Shown piece after piece: positions 24,921-36,147 of a stretch of DNA of 64,000 nt. Position numbers and translations under genes: made by a program. The notes below the pieces were generated by a model, which was not told the DNA's origin, made no database searches, and was given only the letters and a program-made list of their open reading frames with translations. The DNA lies in contig NW_002060981.1 in assembly GCF_000150275.1 (NCBI RefSeq), forward strand, positions 188,539 to 252,538, given 5' to 3'. The DNA is from Trichoplax adhaerens. Lineage: Eukaryota; Placozoa; Uniplacotomia; Trichoplacea; Trichoplacidae. Within the stretch, counting starts at the first letter, position 1, and every line of letters starts with the position of its first letter.

Positions 24921-26595
24921 ATGAGACGCCACGGATTTGTTTTCATCGATCGTATCATCCATTTTGCAACTAATTTTATACACAGTATATGGCGTAGTAG
25001 TAGTGCAGCATTGTTGCTGCTTCTGTTGGCTTATTGGTTTTATGGTGACTTTACAATATTTCTCCTCCTTTGCTTAGCTATACTGGGTACATTATATCAA
25101 TATCAGGATTCGTTACTTTATTACCCTGATCAACCTTCATCATCGCGTATGTTTGTCCAGCAGCCTTATACAATTGGGTTACCATCTGAAAATTTATATC
25201 TCAGGACTGCTGATGGTGTTCGTATTAATGCAGTTTTCATTAAACAACCGCCGGTACGGTTGCCTTTTGCGCCGACCATTATGTTTATCCATGGCAACGC
25301 TGGCAATATTGGCCATCGATTGCCATTTGCTAGGGAATTATATCATCATTGTGGAGTCAATGTCATGCTGTTAGAATATCGAGGTTATGGTAAAAGTGAT
25401 GGAGTACCAAGTGAAAATGGTAAGTTGGCGCTTAGTCGACAGCCTACAGCATCATACCAGCAACCAGATTCTATGTAGATTAAGAATGTGTACTCGTTTG
25501 TAATAGGATTGATGACAAGTAGTTTACTTTAGATACATTACTCGGCTAATAGTCATGTAGCCCGAAAAAGATGAATTATTAGTTACTCAAAATGACAACT
25601 AAAATGCACATTATGGTGCTTTATGTATTGCTTTATTGAAATTGGCGATATTTTACTTTGACACTTAGGCCTAAAGTTAGATGCTCGAGCAGGACTTGAA
25701 TATCTTCGCGACAGAACTGATATTGACGCTAGCATGATTATAGTCTTTGGAAGATCACTTGGTGGTGCTGTGGGTATTGATTTAGCTTGTCAGCAATTGT
25801 ATACGGATGCTATACGTGGATTAATAGTAGAGAATAGTTTCACAAGTATCCCTGCAATGGGTGAAGTATTATTTAGTGCATTACGTTTGCTCCCCATGTT
25901 TTGCTTCCGAAATAAGGTATTTAGTATAATGCATTACAACACTATTTCCACTATTAAATGGATAATAGGCAATACGTATAATGTTAGAATAGATTGTATT
26001 AATTTTATCTTTACTTTCATGTGGACACTAGTTCAATTCCAAGAGTATCGTAAAAAGTGTACGTGTGCCTACGTTATTCTTGTCTGGTTTATCTGACGAA
26101 TTAGTACCACCACGGATGATGACAGAACTTTGCAACGTAAGTCATGCAACGTTTACTAGCTATTGTAACGTGCATTTCTCGTACCCTTAAGTGTCTCTAT
26201 CATTTGTGATTACCTTTTGTCATAAACTAGTCTTTGTTGTGATTGTGGTATTATTCAATCTGTCGCAGAAATCCGGTGCAATCTTTAAAAGGATTGTAAG
26301 ATTCGAGAATGGTTCGCATAATGGCACTTGGCTTTGTCCTGATTATTACAAGTGTATCAGTTTCTTTATAGCTCAGGTGATTACAACATGGATGTATTAT
26401 ATCGTGATTAATCTTGCTTCTTCACTATTTCATTATTATTTTTGATATGAACCTTTCCGTGTAAGATTTTAATCCACTGTGTCGCCTTAGCTATTACAGA
26501 TGAAATCCACTCGACCTAACCGAAAAAGTGGTTCTACAAAAAAGAGAAGCAATAATGTTATCGATATGGAAAAAGTAATGATCAATGATGTGTAG
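24921..26595 (+). CDS. ABHD13, alpha/beta-hydrolase domain protein, five exons
   Basis: Exons are 24921-25419, 25669-25916, 26032-26136, 26269-26376 and 26500-26595. All introns are GT-AG and phases match, giving 351 residues (human ABHD13 has 337). There is an N-terminal membrane anchor at about residues 28-58, then YPDQPSSSR, HGNAGN at 124-129 (oxyanion region) and EYRGYGKSDG. The catalytic triad is visible: Ser196 in GRSLGG, Asp271 in GLSDELVPP and His301 in ENGSHNGTW. ATG 24921 is the first in frame after a TGA at 24795-24797; a TTG nine bases earlier is not a plausible eukaryotic start. The family is a single-pass serine hydrolase; protein depalmitoylation has been suggested for it, but the substrate here is unknown. 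The last exon codes a basic, poorly conserved tail and is the least certain part. Confidence 0.95.
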
Positions 26596-28661
26596 ACATT
26601 TCCAGTGTGACGCTGCAGTGGCTACAGTTATTTGATTACACTTCTCGTCATAATATTGGCTTACGTGCCATTAATTATATCTTTGCTTTAGCTTTAGCAA
26701 ACTGATAGATATCTGTTAGTAGAATATTGGATTAGTCCCTTAGAATCGAGTCAGTGGCAGAGGTATCACTATCGACTGGTAGCTACAGCGCAACCTTTTC
26801 ATGAACGATATTATTCTGCATCAATAATTCAAGATACTGTACTATATGGTAACTAAAAACTCAATGTTGATCATAGGAGTTCAATGCTGATACTGGAACT
26901 GCAGGTGAATTGTAAGCGTAAGTAGTTGTTTCGATTATTTATTGCGGGTAGTACATAATAGAATGTATCACTTTGCACTCCCTTTCTGTAATGTAATTGC
27001 AAGTAACGCTAACTGCACACTTGCTAATAATCTTTGCATTTAGGTCTAGTAGGATGTTATATATTATAATTTAAGATATGGTGTATATTGCCGACATTCG
27101 CACAGAAACTGTTACTGATTTATTCAATTATGTTTTTAAGATTTTCGTTACTATAATAAAATGCTATGAACTTGATGTATCGTTTTTGTTGTGGGTATTA
27201 TGTTTTAGTTGATAAAGGAGCTACTGGTTCTTATAACATGATTGCAAAACAACTAACATCTTGAAATCTTCAGTTAAATCATCACAGAAATTTGGATTTT
27301 GCTCTCGAATTAGGATATACATCCATACATAGTATAGATCATTGACCTTAAACAGACCTATGTACTGTACAATGTTATAGAAAATGCCACACGATGTCTA
27401 GGCTGCAGCTGTGATACATCATCGAATGTCTTTCCTGAAAATGAATGACAGCTGTAAAATAACCATTGCAAAGTCACAGTTTCATCACATGATGGTTCGA
27501 ATTTAATTCGTACGGTACCCCATGCCTGCTTGGGAATACAAGGAGATATCTTAGGAGTTACGGTCCTTCATAACATAGAAAATTGTATTTAAATCCTGAG
27601 TTCATCACTGTTTGTTCGCATTATCTACTCAATCTATAACTTTATCACATATTACAGGAGTTGAATTCTAAAGCTTTAGTGGCACCATAGTACAATTTAA
27701 GCCTTCCAGTTGCGAAAATGATATACTACTGCACAACATTAGTCGAAGAATAAAGAAAGTCAATAATCTAATTTATATCATACTCAACACTTATTAGAAT
27801 TATAAGTTAAAAGCTGACAACATGCATTGCAAGAATTATTCAAATTTCATTAGCTTGTTGTCATCGCTCATTCAGTACTAAGTTTATAAAATATTGCAAT
27901 TTCTTGTGTTAGAGAAGTTACTCTATCTTCTCGATTGATTTCTAAATTTATTAGCTAGGTTATCATGATTCATCTGGTCTGAGATCGCCACATATTGTGC
28001 AATCGCATGCTGATTTCGATTATTAAAATATTGCCTCTATAGTAGTCCGTAGTTAATGTATATATGCAATGTTATTAATCAAAGCTGATATTTATTGCAA
28101 AGTCAACATAAAATAACCTTTAATTTAACATTTGTGGACATCTTCAGTCAACATTCAAATTCTTAAATTAAGAAATATTTTCATTTATAAAAATACGAGC
28201 TTTGCTTCAAAGAAAAAGAAATTGAAAGACGATTATTAGCATAGCATTGCTACAATTGCTTGTCAGCTATCTACTAACTTTAAAGGTGATCAGACGAAAT
28301 TCTGACGGATAAATGCTTTTCATAATATTAATAGCTTTGGTATATGCTAAATCTAAGATAGCAAGAAGATGATAACTTGAGTCAGATTAAAAATTTCGAC
28401 TATTTATAGCAATTAATGACTGCTAATTGTGTGGAGCAATTGCAACTCTCATTCATAGCGGTAATGGATTAAATAATATTCATAGTGTAAACTGACTTGG
28501 TTTATTTCATCTCAACTATATATATTTAAGAAGCACTGAATATTTTGTCAAAAATATTACAATTAAAAAAAAGTGATTCGTTACGATTAGTGACATAACA
28601 TATCATATATTTAGTAGCTGTAAATAAATTAATTTAATCAAGAATGTTATAGCTCATTCCT
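26596..28661. other. Intergenic region between ABHD13 and the MS4A-like gene
   Basis: Apart from the exon-like segment at 26698-26848 on the plus strand I see no gene. The ABHD13 3' untranslated region must begin here. No CpG-rich patch, array or inverted repeat of note was found, and frames are short. Confidence 0.5.
26698..26848 (+). other. Orphan exon-like segment, unrecognised protein
   Basis: A pyrimidine-rich acceptor (CTTTGCTTTAGCTTTAG) precedes a 151-nt open frame that ends at a plausible donor (G|GTAACT). It encodes 50 residues beginning QTDRYLLVEYW and containing QRYHYRLVATAQPFHERYY, with codon use much more protein-like than the surrounding DNA. I cannot name the family. Upstream, 26611-26685 encodes a hydrophobic stretch in another frame that could be a membrane segment of the same gene. 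No partner exon was found downstream. Confidence 0.25.
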
Positions 28662-28733
28662 TTTATTTATTATAGATATAGTATATCTTCTAAAGTCATA
28701 GATATACTTTATTGCTGTAGAATGTTAGCTGTA

Positions 28734-31700
28734 TTAATACGGTGGTGGTTGAGTTTGAGGAATATTCGGTAGCTGTATGTTTTGGCTCCCAACAGTTGTC
28801 GTTTTAAATGCTGAATTTGGATGAAAAACATTCGAGTTATGATTTTGCATTGTAACACTTGAAGCATAACTTGGAGGAGGTTCATTTGAGTAACTAGGTG
28901 GTATAGCTGTCGCTTGTTGATTCGTTTGCTGAAGTAGCTCTAGCATTGATTGTTGGGTTGAGATTGCTTGAATATTATTTCGTGTGGCCTGTTAAAGAAA
29001 AAGGTGTTATTATTAAACTTCATAAAATTAAAATATTGCAAGGCGGGGTTAGGTGTTACCATAATTACGATAGGAAGCAATTATAGGATGTAAAGCTTAC
29101 ATTTACAGCAGTTATGCTTTGTATGGTTTCACTGTATATCTTGCACAGTCTACCTGTCAGCAGTAAATTGAAAATTGCAAAAGCTATAGCTGCGGCCGAA
29201 TATGGTACTGAGGCTGGATGTGCATATGTAGAAAGAGCAACTATGAACAGGATAATCATGAGTCCACTAAACATAACCGCTAAGATCGTCGTCGTGAGAA
29301 ATAATTTTAACTGAAATGAGTAAAACATATATTAAATCAAAAAATGATCAATGAGGGAAAACCTTTTAATACATATATCGGTACGCCTAAGGTCGTGTCT
29401 TTACGTATGGCTATCATATATCCATTAAAATTAAGACCAAATAATTTAAAATATAGTGCATTTCTATTTTTTGTCTGTAAAAATATTACTGTGACGATGT
29501 TTACTGATTTCAGGACAGTGCGTCTGATGGTATCATTTATGGTTAATATAATTTTTAAACATTTGATGATATATCAATATTTTACATTTACAAACAGCAA
29601 TTCGATAACCATTGATAACAAACTATAATTTACGTGATTGTAATCTTTGTGCTTATCTAATTGTGATATTTCTATAAAATGTGTACGAAAAGAACTGGTC
29701 TTTTGTCAGCAATATCATATATATCCATAAATTTTATCTCAGTATATTCAATTAAATAGTAAATAGATTCGTATCACTATAATTAGGAGCTACTAAATAA
29801 GTAAGAAAGAAACGGGACTGCTACGGCCGTCAGTGCAAAATAATGAGGAGGCTTATCATTTTCCCGGTCATTCTAATATACGGTAAGAATGTAACCGTAT
29901 ACCATACTGTAAAAACCAACCTAGCAGCCAATTTGGATATCAATTGTAGATAGTATAGTGCGCCGTTACAGATATCTGATTCAATTGAAATGGTCAGTAA
30001 AACAACCAGCCTCCTCATTATTGATTGATATAGTCAACAACCGTTGATAGTCTCGTTTCTTTCTTCTTTTAGTAGTTCCTGCTATAACTGGCAGCATAAC
30101 TGTAAGTGCCATGGGTCTATGACATATGGTGCTTTAGATGAAATTAGTAGCAATAACTTTAAATTTCTGGTTGTTAGTATAACTATACCGATAGTTTTAA
30201 TTAATACATTATATCAAGCTCTTAATATTATCCTAATGGCAACTAGCAATGCAGGGAAGTAAAGAATTTTTAGTCAAATTACAATGCACCAAACTTGGCT
30301 CACATTAATTGATTGTGGAGTAAGCTGTAGATTCAATATTGAGTTATAATCGGCTAATTAGTCATCGATAGAATAACAATTTTGATAGCTTACAAATTAA
30401 ATAAATATCTGTCTAACATATAAGTTCAATAGGTACTATAATGGCAAAAGCGAAGGATAACAAAGAGCAACTATAATGACCAACAAGAGCGTAATCAAAA
30501 ACGGTAGCAGCGAACCCTAATATTCTATAAATAAAATCATCAAGTTTTAATAAATTATACTTACTAAAACATCATTTCTGGAATAAGACTTAATTAAAAT
30601 GCCTAAACCGCCGGCTGCAATGACCTACATATATATGATTTATGCAAAGAAATATGTAACTTAGTTTGGAAAGATGAATTTTTAAACGTATACGTTGACG
30701 CAAGTATTTCGTTATAATATTGATGCAATAGCCTGCAAGCCTGGCGATAACCATAAGTATAAAATTAAGATAACTGATAAGCAGATCTAAAGGTAGCTAA
30801 TTAGAATTCAGCATCTAAATGTTTACTACTTGAAGATAAATAAATTTACAATAATTATATACGCATACATAAACATACAAATTCATGCTGTATTTATAGT
30901 ATACATAAACTATAAATGGTAATATGTATAATTATTAGTGTTTCTGAAGTAACTCTAATCTGATAATAAATCTTGGCCTAGTTTTCTAATTATTAAATTA
31001 TTATTTATTGAAGTGACTAATAAGTTATAAGATGTATTATAAAATGAGAGTTTCAATAAATTAAAACTATTGATAATGTAAGTTAGCCTAGGATAGTATA
31101 AACTAATGATTAATAATGTAAATTTTTGTCGCAATTGAATCTTAGATGCCAATATTTGTGTTTCTTGCAGTAAAAATCATTGCGGTAGCAATTCTTTCCA
31201 TGCTTTTATATTTTAATGTTTTTGCAGGTGTGACTTGAAAGATTTTAAAGTGTATATGATATTACTACCACTTGACAAAGTATGCAACTGTGATCATCAA
31301 AGTTGAAAAAGGCGTATTCACGAGTAGCATGCGTATAACAGGTATACAGCGGGTTGAGAGGTTTCAATTTCGAATAATATAGTCATCATGAATTACTAGC
31401 ATCTTCATTTAATTTTATGGAAAGAAACCATATTCGAAAACAAATTCGTTCCATGCCATTTTTTTTAATTACGGTAATACTCATAGTATGGGGAGAAACC
31501 GTATAGCAAGTGTGGAATAACAACCATCTCTAAAACTTCAAATTAATTCTTAAAGTTTAAACCAAAAACTGATTTTTATCGTGATGACATCTTGAAATTC
31601 AATAGAGTTATGGTCAAAAAATAAAGATTAATCACCTTTATAACACTATTTCGCTATTTGTCGACCATCAGTATCGAGCAAATTATAGTGACTAACTCAG

Positions 31701-32583
31701 ATGATCATCTTGTATCCCGTAGCTAATGAAATAATGCAGCTTTATTCTGAACCATACGAGTATTAATTACATCTATACAGATGTAATTATTTCAGTAGCT
31801 CCAAATAAAATTCTCTCGTAATAATTAAAGATAAAAATTTTATGAGTATATTTATCAAATTGATTCGAAGCAAAGCAAAATTATTCGTAGTTTTTCTATC
31901 TATATGATATTGAGAAAGGTATGAATTAATGGTTCATTTCTCTTTAATTTCCGAAAAGGATAGTATAGTCATTGATGAAGCATTAATTCTAATAGACTAT
32001 AAATAAACATTTTGAATTTGATAATTATACTAAAATTAGAGACTTCAGTTATCTAAAAAATTTAATTTTAAGACAAGTTTATGGTAGAATTTACAATTGA
32101 TATTTTATTCCATATACGCGTACAAGAGGCTGAGGACAGTACAACAAGGGTAAATATGGTGGCTATGATTAATAATTACGTTGTCCTTCAGCTCTAGTAC
32201 GGAATATATTATTTTATAGTAATATTATGAATTGATATTAATTTTGCCTTAATACTGTAATAAGGCAATGATGTACTCAAAATGGAACTTACTATGTAAC
32301 AGTAAATCTCGTCCTGGACAACAATAAGCAGTCATAACCTATACTTGTGTTTTAATTATACCATACTGAAAATACTCTGATTACTTACAAAGATTGAGGT
32401 CCATATTCCGGTTCCAGCACTTGCAGCAAAATTACCGTAATTTACGGCTGCCCCGATAATTCCTGTAATAAATGTCGCTATGCCAGTTAAGATACATCCA
32501 ACACAGATGTAATAAAATCGAACGATTTTAATACTAGCGGATGAAATTGGGTTATCAGGAGTAATGATTGTTGCTGCTGGCAT
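28734..32583 (-). CDS. MS4A/CD20-like four-transmembrane protein with PPxY tail, four exons
   Basis: In transcription order the exons are 32583-32389, 30624-30565, 29310-29101 and 28988-28734. All are phase 0 with GT-AG introns, giving 239 residues. TM1 is about 23-47 and TM2 about 59-77, the latter with the GIWTSIF...AAGGLGIL pattern typical of MS4A TM2. A short basic loop SYSRND follows, then TM3 at about 88-112 and TM4 at about 117-138. The cytoplasmic tail is rich in Gln, Asn and Pro, with PPSY at 185-188 and 193-196 and PPPY as the last four residues. PPxY motifs bind WW domains of NEDD4-type ubiquitin ligases. Family members act at membranes in signalling or trafficking; the role here is unknown. 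Possible poly(A) signals read on the minus strand at 28662-28671. The 60-nt second exon is inferred from phase and TM2 fit. Confidence 0.8.
29778..30086. mobile_element. Inverted-repeat (MITE-like) element in an MS4A-like intron
   Basis: Two arms of about 70-75 bp face each other across about 150 bp. The outer parts correspond imperfectly (AGGAGCTACTAAA against AGGAACTACTAAA, then AAGAAACG). The inner 15 bp are perfect (AATAATGAGGAGGCT at 29840-29854, its complement at 30008-30022). The element is flanked by TATA, so a TA target duplication is possible. Short frames on both strands (29830-30018 minus, 30044-30262 plus) arise from the arms and are not taken as genes. It lies in the second intron of the MS4A-like gene. 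Confidence 0.6.
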
Positions 32584-33161
32584 TATGGCTAATTTTAACG
32601 ACTAATTTTAATGAATGCGTTTCAGTAAAATTGCTAACATTAAGGGTTTAATCGATCTATTTGTATTGATCTTTTCTGAAAGTAATAAAATTTGTTCGTG
32701 ATTAATAGCTAGGAAATGTTTTAAGTTTTGTTTTAACGTTATACTGTAAATAATAATTAATGATAGTGTTTGGAAGATATTAATACTATTATTGTAAGTT
32801 CAATCACACTTATAATTGACTTTAATTAGAGAACTTAATCCTAAGTTTACAGCATTATTTCGGACAAACATACATAGGGATATATTTATCAACGTAGTAC
32901 AGTAATTTGAGATTGACAATATTATAAGAGAAATGTATGATTACCGTTTAATTAAAATGGTTTGTAGGCTTTTAATTACCTAATACGCTATCGTATCTTA
33001 TCAGTAAAGTTTGTCAGTTAAGGTCTGAGATTGACAATAAGTTTTAATTATTCTCTATATCCTGAACGGGAAGCTAGGCGTGATAGTATTACATCATAGA
33101 ATATACAGCAAGATTATTGTTAGGAAGATACAGTTCATGGAAGTAGAAATGGTAGCCATGA

Positions 33162-33191
33162 CAACTGACGTCACCATGATGACGTCAGTTG
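33162..33191. promoter_or_regulatory. Hairpin with two CRE (TGACGTCA) sites
   Basis: Perfect inverted repeat with 12-bp arms (CAACTGACGTCA) and a 6-nt loop. Each arm contains the full palindromic CREB/ATF octamer, at 33166-33173 and 33180-33187. It lies about 580 bp upstream of the MS4A-like start codon, and a third full CRE is at 33839-33846. A role as a CREB/ATF-responsive promoter element is inference from the motif. Confidence 0.45.
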
Positions 33192-35817
33192 AAACTAGGA
33201 GAATTTATTTAATATATCATTTATTGAATCCTCAGATATCGAGTATATATATATATATATACTGTGTATACAAGCATATATTGCGGCAATTTTAGAACGT
33301 AAAGGAAGAAAGGACTGAACAGATACGATTCGTAGTATCAAGTACCAAGTATACTTGAGAGCTATTTGTATGTATTAAAGGAAATTGAGAAGTGCATGTG
33401 AAAAATTTAGGTTAATGGCATTAAGTAGAAATGATACTGCCTTATAAATCTATATAATTTACATTATAGGATCTATCTAGACTACAAGATAAATATTTGG
33501 ATTGCACCAGATCAGGCATGATATACTTTGTGTTTTAAGTATTTGCAGTACTAACTGTCACAATAGTAAATTACCATAATGAGTATATTATAGGTTATGT
33601 TCATATTTCATTTCCTACAAGATCATGCGAAATGTCGAGGGCAGAAGCTAGTCATAACTACGATCTCCTAAACTGTAATATTAGCAGATGATAGTATATT
33701 GAGTCATGAGTAGCTTCTTATTTAGATATAGGTAGATTGAAATATTAATTTTAAACTAGTCTAACAGAAGTTTCTCACTAGATTTATTGGCGCTAGAAAA
33801 TTGGAAATATAACTTCTAAATTTGGATGAATTATTCTATGACGTCACAATATATGTTCTCTTCGATATCAATCTAGGTTTGATATTTTTGGCCAATAGTT
33901 GTATAAACGGAGCAAGTGCTTGCGCAAACTAAAAAATCTTGTATCCGGTATACTGCTAGTATTTCCGCTTTAGGCTATTTAATACAGTATCCTCTAAGAG
34001 TTCTGTGGGTACTGTCTTAGGTCTACCTTCGATAAATCCAAATGCGAACTGAAAGATTTTCTTCAACCAGTACTACGCTGGCGTTGTAAAGAACTACTTC
34101 AAATTATAAGGCGAATTGAAGATCTCTTTTGCAGTTATTGTTATGGCAAATAGGATAGCAAAATTCTTGTAGCAGAAATTCTCTTAGTCCTGACCTATTA
34201 ATTATTAATCGAACCTTAGAAAATGGATCTTAATTAAGAATAGGTTTGATGTTATAAAGGTATCAAGGCTAGATATAAACTTCCTATAAATCATCTTGCG
34301 GTAATAATGATAACTCAATTTGCTCCGATACGGGAAACACGAAAATGTTTATCATTCATTAAACAGTTATGAGTATTAAATTGATATTATCAGTATTTCA
34401 CATTAAGTAAACTATTAATATCGATGTCAAATAAGCTACCTTGTATAAACTCACACATCGATAAAGCTGTTGAGCTGTAACCTACTTTAACTGCTACTTG
34501 CCGTTGTAGATAATCAGAAATACTTTAAATCTATTTTTTACATGCATAGAAGTTAGCGGTTTTGATTAACTAGAATCTAGCTTAAGAACTTTGTCTCGAC
34601 GGTTAAAGGTCAATTTCTCAAATATATTATTTTGATTATTAGTATTTTTACTTAATCACGCTTACAATATGCTGATTACTGCGTGAATTTATTGATCACA
34701 GTAGCAAGATTCGCATTTAAAAATTGAATAGCATTTATATGAATATTAATAATACTTCGATATGCTCTCTAGCAGCTAATAGTTGGCATAGAATGCAATA
34801 AATCTGATTTTAGTAGACCCAAGTATATGCGTATCTAATCACTAAATCAATGTGAAAGTGCCACCAAGAAACAGATTAAGTAAAGAGTACATGGAATCAA
34901 GGAATCTGTTTGACACTTTGTGTGTATTTGTATCAATATTCAAGGTATTCGAACTCCGGAATAAAGCTTAACATACTCGATTAGTCCTTAATAAAATGTA
35001 TTTAAATTTATTTATTTAAAATATGTTACCAGTGATTTAATTATAGAGCTCATAAATTACGATGATCTCATATTCCATCTAAATTCGAAGGTTAAATAAA
35101 TGATTTAATTTTAATGTAAATCAGTTATTCTGGAGTAATTGGATTTATTTACTTCTTTTACAATACTCTCTGCACTAATAAATAACTATAAGATTTAGTG
35201 CGGTCATAAGGTAATTCATTCTTTAATAGAAATTGAAAGCATTATTCTAATCCTAAGCTTAAGTGGTAGTATTACTAGTCTATAGCCCATAGGGTATTAT
35301 TTAATTAAATCAATTTGTAGCAGTTAATGTCCATTATTTGTAATAAAAATCAATTGCTATCGAAATTATTATATTTACGGTGAATAAAACCTTTATATAC
35401 CTATTCAGTAAGCTCTATCTGATTAACAGTAACCGTATTGCAAACGTCCTTTGTAACCGATCCGCAACAAATTTGTTAGTTAAATTAAAATGTGTGTTGA
35501 AGTGTCAATAGTAAAAAAACTTTGCATTTCCGTCTAAGCAAAGGTAAGAATATTTTATTTGCATACAACTACTTCAACTGTAAAATTTTCATAATTAATT
35601 GTGCAGTTTGAAAGCATATAGATTATAATAGTTATCGTAGTCGTATGAAAAATTGCAAATTGGGATTATAATGCACGATAGTTGAAGTAATAAAAGTTAT
35701 TTTCAATATATTATGTAACCTACTGGGGATTGAAGTAATTTCGTGTGTTGGGATTGTTAAACGCTAGAAAAAAATCTTCGCTATCATTTATCCAAGTTAT
35801 CATTTGTTAGTAACAGA

Positions 35818-35834
35818 CTACAGTACTGTACAGT
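35818..35834. repeat. Isolated TACAGTACTGTA palindrome
   Basis: A single short member of the TACAG/CTGTA family, far from any recognised gene start. It shows that the motif also occurs singly as well as in dense arrays. Confidence 0.5.
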
Positions 35835-36133
35835 GATAATGAAGATGCTCGGTAGTTTGCCACTATATATCTCGCTTATCTAGATGATGTATAGAAAAAC
35901 GAACGTAGACAATCTTGCTGGTTCTAGCAGAATACTTGACTTCTTATTTCTAATTTGAAATTAATGATAAGTATTAGAATAGCAGGTAAAAATGTTGCTA
36001 TATGCTCCTGCAATGAAATTATCGCCTCATAGTATATTCTCTACGTTGATATTAATGTTGCTTGAAAGTATCATGACATTCAAGAAATTTGATGTTAAGA
36101 TTATTTAGCTGAAAGGTCTAAGTTTTAACTTAC

Positions 36134-36147
36134 ATTAGGCCCGCCAT
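36134..36147 (-). other. Candidate first coding exon ATGGCGGGC..|gtaagt
   Basis: On the minus strand AAG-ATGGCGGGCCTAAT is followed at once by a perfect donor GTAAGT. AAGATGGCGGC is the classic YY1-type sequence that often overlaps the start codon of housekeeping genes. It would encode Met-Ala-Gly-Leu and then split a codon. I found no matching second exon in the next 2 kb, so the gene is unproven. Confidence 0.25.

Noticed and set aside
29114-29314. 66-codon plus-strand frame
   Set aside because: It is antisense to MS4A-like exon 3, which has splice sites and transmembrane pattern on the minus strand.
30410-30535. Hydrophobic minus-strand frame (GSLLPFLITLLLV...) between MS4A-like exons 2 and 3
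   Set aside because: It has a weak acceptor and no good donor. The four-TM plan is complete without it, and exon 2 joins exon 3 in phase.
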